Assembly: GCA_017429165.1 (NCBI GenBank)
Contig: JAFRPL010000023.1
Span: 24,705-88,704, forward strand
From: Clostridia bacterium
GTDB lineage: Bacteria; Bacillota; Clostridia; Oscillospirales; CAG-382
DNA: 64,000 nt
Reading direction: 5' to 3'
Shown here one piece after another: positions 62,988 to 64,000 of this stretch. Made by a program: the position numbers and the translations under genes. How positions within the stretch are numbered: position 1 is the stretch's first letter; each line of letters starts with the position of its first letter. A model generated the notes under the pieces. That model ran no database searches. It was not told the DNA's origin and saw only the letters and a list, made by a program, of their open reading frames with translations.

Positions 62988-63212
62988 TTAATCCTTTCTT
63001 TTTTGCGGAACGGGATCGTACCCGCCTTTGCAAAACGGGTTGCATCGTAAAATACGGTATAGCGTGAGGAAAAAGCCCACGAATGCCCCCCGCGTCTCGA
63101 ACGCCTCTATCGCGTATTCCGAGCAGGTGGGCGTAAAACGGCAGGAAGCGGGAAGATAGGGGGAAATATGCTTTTTGTAAAACTTTACCAGCGCTATGAA
63201 CAATCGTTTCAT
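62988..63212 (-). CDS. yidD: YidD membrane protein insertion efficiency factor
   Basis: 74 residues: [34 protein letters not shown] and [14 protein letters not shown], the conserved YidD motifs with three Cys. Overlaps rnpA by four bases and almost touches yidC. Confidence 0.95.
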   Translation of the reverse strand: MKRLFIALVKFYKKHISPYLPASCRFTPTCSEYAIEAFETRGAFVGFFLTLYRILRCNPFCKGGYDPVPQKRKD

Positions 63213-63565
63213 TTTCCAATATCCAGAAGTGCCGCCCTGTTCAATAGTTCGGCAAGCTCGTCGTATATCTGGGCGAACGAGGCGCCCGCGGCGGCCTGTC
63301 TGGCGACTGCGACGATAAGGTAATTTTCCTTCATTAGCGGATACAGCAAACGCAGCGATTCGCGCATGCGCCGTTTGATGCGGTTCCTGACGACCGCTTT
63401 TCCCCTTGATTTCGAAACCGTTATGCCTATCCGCGTTCCGCCTTCGCGGCGGTCTTTAAGATAATACACGGCGATATAACGGCCGAAACAGCTTTTTCCT
63501 TTTGAATAAACGCGGGAAAAGAGATAATTCTCCCGTATGGTGTCGGGTCTGCGGCTCTTTTCCAT
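63209..63565 (-). CDS. rnpA: RnpA, protein subunit of ribonuclease P
   Basis: 118 residues. [21 protein letters not shown], the RNR motif region [15 protein letters not shown], and a C-terminal [25 protein letters not shown] helix. Classic rpmH-rnpA order, eight bases apart. Confidence 0.95.
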   Translation of the reverse strand: MEKSRRPDTIRENYLFSRVYSKGKSCFGRYIAVYYLKDRREGGTRIGITVSKSRGKAVVRNRIKRRMRESLRLLYPLMKENYLIVAVARQAAAGASFAQIYDELAELLNRAALLDIGK

Positions 63566-63573
63566 TTTATTCC

Positions 63574-63708
63574 TTAATAAGTGAGTCTGGCTCTGCCTTT
63601 TGCGCGTCTTCTTTTAAGTACTTTTCTGCCGTTGGCGTCCGCCATTCTCTTGCGAAAACCGTGCTCCTTCTTTCTGTGACGCTTTTTGGGTTGATACGTT
63701 CTGAGCAT
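63574..63708 (-). CDS. rpmH: Ribosomal protein L34
   Basis: 44 residues, starting [20 protein letters not shown] and ending KGRARLTY, the invariant L34 pattern. AGGAGG eight bases upstream of the ATG at 63708. First gene of the oriC-proximal block. Confidence 0.97.
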   Translation of the reverse strand: MLRTYQPKKRHRKKEHGFRKRMADANGRKVLKRRRAKGRARLTY

Positions 63709-63801
63709 GTCTTATGTCCTCCTGAAAAAAATATATGTCCTTCCGTTCACGTCAAGTGCGCAAAACGCCGTAAATCCCGCGCCGACAGAACGGCAACGTA
63801 T

Positions 63802-63831
63802 ATTATAACCATATTATGCGCGAAAAGTCAA
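63802..63831 (-). promoter_or_regulatory. Promoter of the rpmH operon
   Basis: Minus strand: TTGACT (63826-63831), 18-base spacer, TATAAT (63802-63807); ~90-base leader before rpmH. Confidence 0.72.
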
Positions 63832-64000
63832 TAGCAAATGCGCAAATTTATTGCATTCCGTGTGTGTTTTTAAGCCAAAAACCGCATATCAACATATCTT
63901 TATAAAGTTTTCCACATAATTAACAGCCCGAAAAGACGCGTTTTACGGCTCCGCAGCGCATTGCGCGCGGGCGGGCGCGAATAAATATATATAATATATA
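63832..64000. other. rpmH-dnaA intergenic region, probable edge of oriC
   Basis: AT-rich noncoding stretch reaching the window end. It holds TTTTCCACA (63908-63916), one change from the DnaA box TTATCCACA, an AT run (ATATATATAATATATA) at the end, and no ORF. By comparison with Firmicutes, dnaA should begin beyond base 64000 on the plus strand. Confidence 0.55.

Noticed and set aside
1..64000. tRNA or rRNA genes, CRISPR arrays, insertion sequences
   Set aside because: No cloverleaf with a TTCGA-type loop and no rRNA sequence, no regularly spaced repeats, and no transposase or integrase motif was found on either strand.

Overview
The window looks like the replication-origin-proximal part of a chromosome from an uncultured, high-GC, spore-forming Clostridia member (Oscillospirales/Christensenellales-like). 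Evidence: a Spo0A-type regulator, a PdaA-type cortex deacetylase and two CotH kinases; a complete Rnf complex (ferredoxin:NAD+ coupling in anaerobes); a ferredoxin-thioredoxin-reductase catalytic protein; strong Shine-Dalgarno sites with occasional TTG/GTG starts; and several near-perfect sigma-A promoters. The right edge carries rpmH-rnpA-yidD-yidC-jag, the block that normally abuts dnaA/oriC, so dnaA should lie just past base 64000. Two ParB-type parS palindromes (50.6 and 51.7 kb) agree with this. No rRNA, tRNA, CRISPR array, transposase or prophage is visible, and no gap between genes exceeds 300 bases.

Layout. 0-4 kb (minus): malic enzyme, NlpC/P60, miaB, ylbF, mutS (5' part only), with 1-4 base overlaps among the first three. 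4.1-7.3 kb: a two-domain polysaccharide deacetylase converging on a large membrane protein. 7.3-14.1 kb (minus): Rnf operon read apbE - NusG-II protein - Gx transporter - rnfC-D-G-E-A-B behind one strong promoter. 14.2-16.1 kb (plus): DUF421/DUF4363 pair and rpe. 16.2-20.4 kb (minus): CotH lipoprotein, GH78-like hydrolase and a small membrane protein. 20.6-23.9 kb (plus): thioredoxin, FTR-type protein, MacB-like ABC exporter. 24-34.2 kb (minus): a surface/polymer cluster of an AlgJ-like lipoprotein, a dockerin-CotH protein, two GT-C-like membrane proteins, an FAD flavoprotein and a repeat-flanked lipoprotein. 34.3-36.3 kb: HlyIII, RluA-type synthase, membrane protein. 36.4-38.4 kb: an AT-rich two-gene cassette that looks foreign. 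38.6-44.6 kb (minus): secG - RNase II/R-like - solute-binding protein - pgk - tpiA. 44.8-47.2 kb (minus): ribF and a DacF-like protein. 47.4-50.6 kb: a nucleotidyltransferase/phosphomutase-like fusion converging on a Cys/Met-metabolism PLP enzyme. 50.8-60.6 kb (plus): spo0A-like, tyrS, two BspA-type leucine-rich-repeat proteins, rny-ymdB-yajC and an FAD oxidoreductase. 60.8-63.7 kb (minus): jag-yidC-yidD-rnpA-rpmH.

The strongest unusual theme is proteins that keep a family fold and genomic context but lack the catalytic residues: a Spo0A whose phospho-acceptor Asp is Glu; a DacF-like peptidase with all three penicillin-binding motifs replaced; an RNase II/R homologue at the secG/rnr locus without its catalytic aspartates; and a nucleotidyltransferase fused to a phosphohexomutase domain without active-site Ser or metal loop. 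The AT-rich cassette (a coiled-coil protein with a PD-(D/E)XK-like motif plus an unknown partner) and the dockerin-CotH/AlgJ/GT-C cluster are the best candidates for undescribed systems. Functional statements rest on recognising motifs by eye; no database search was run.
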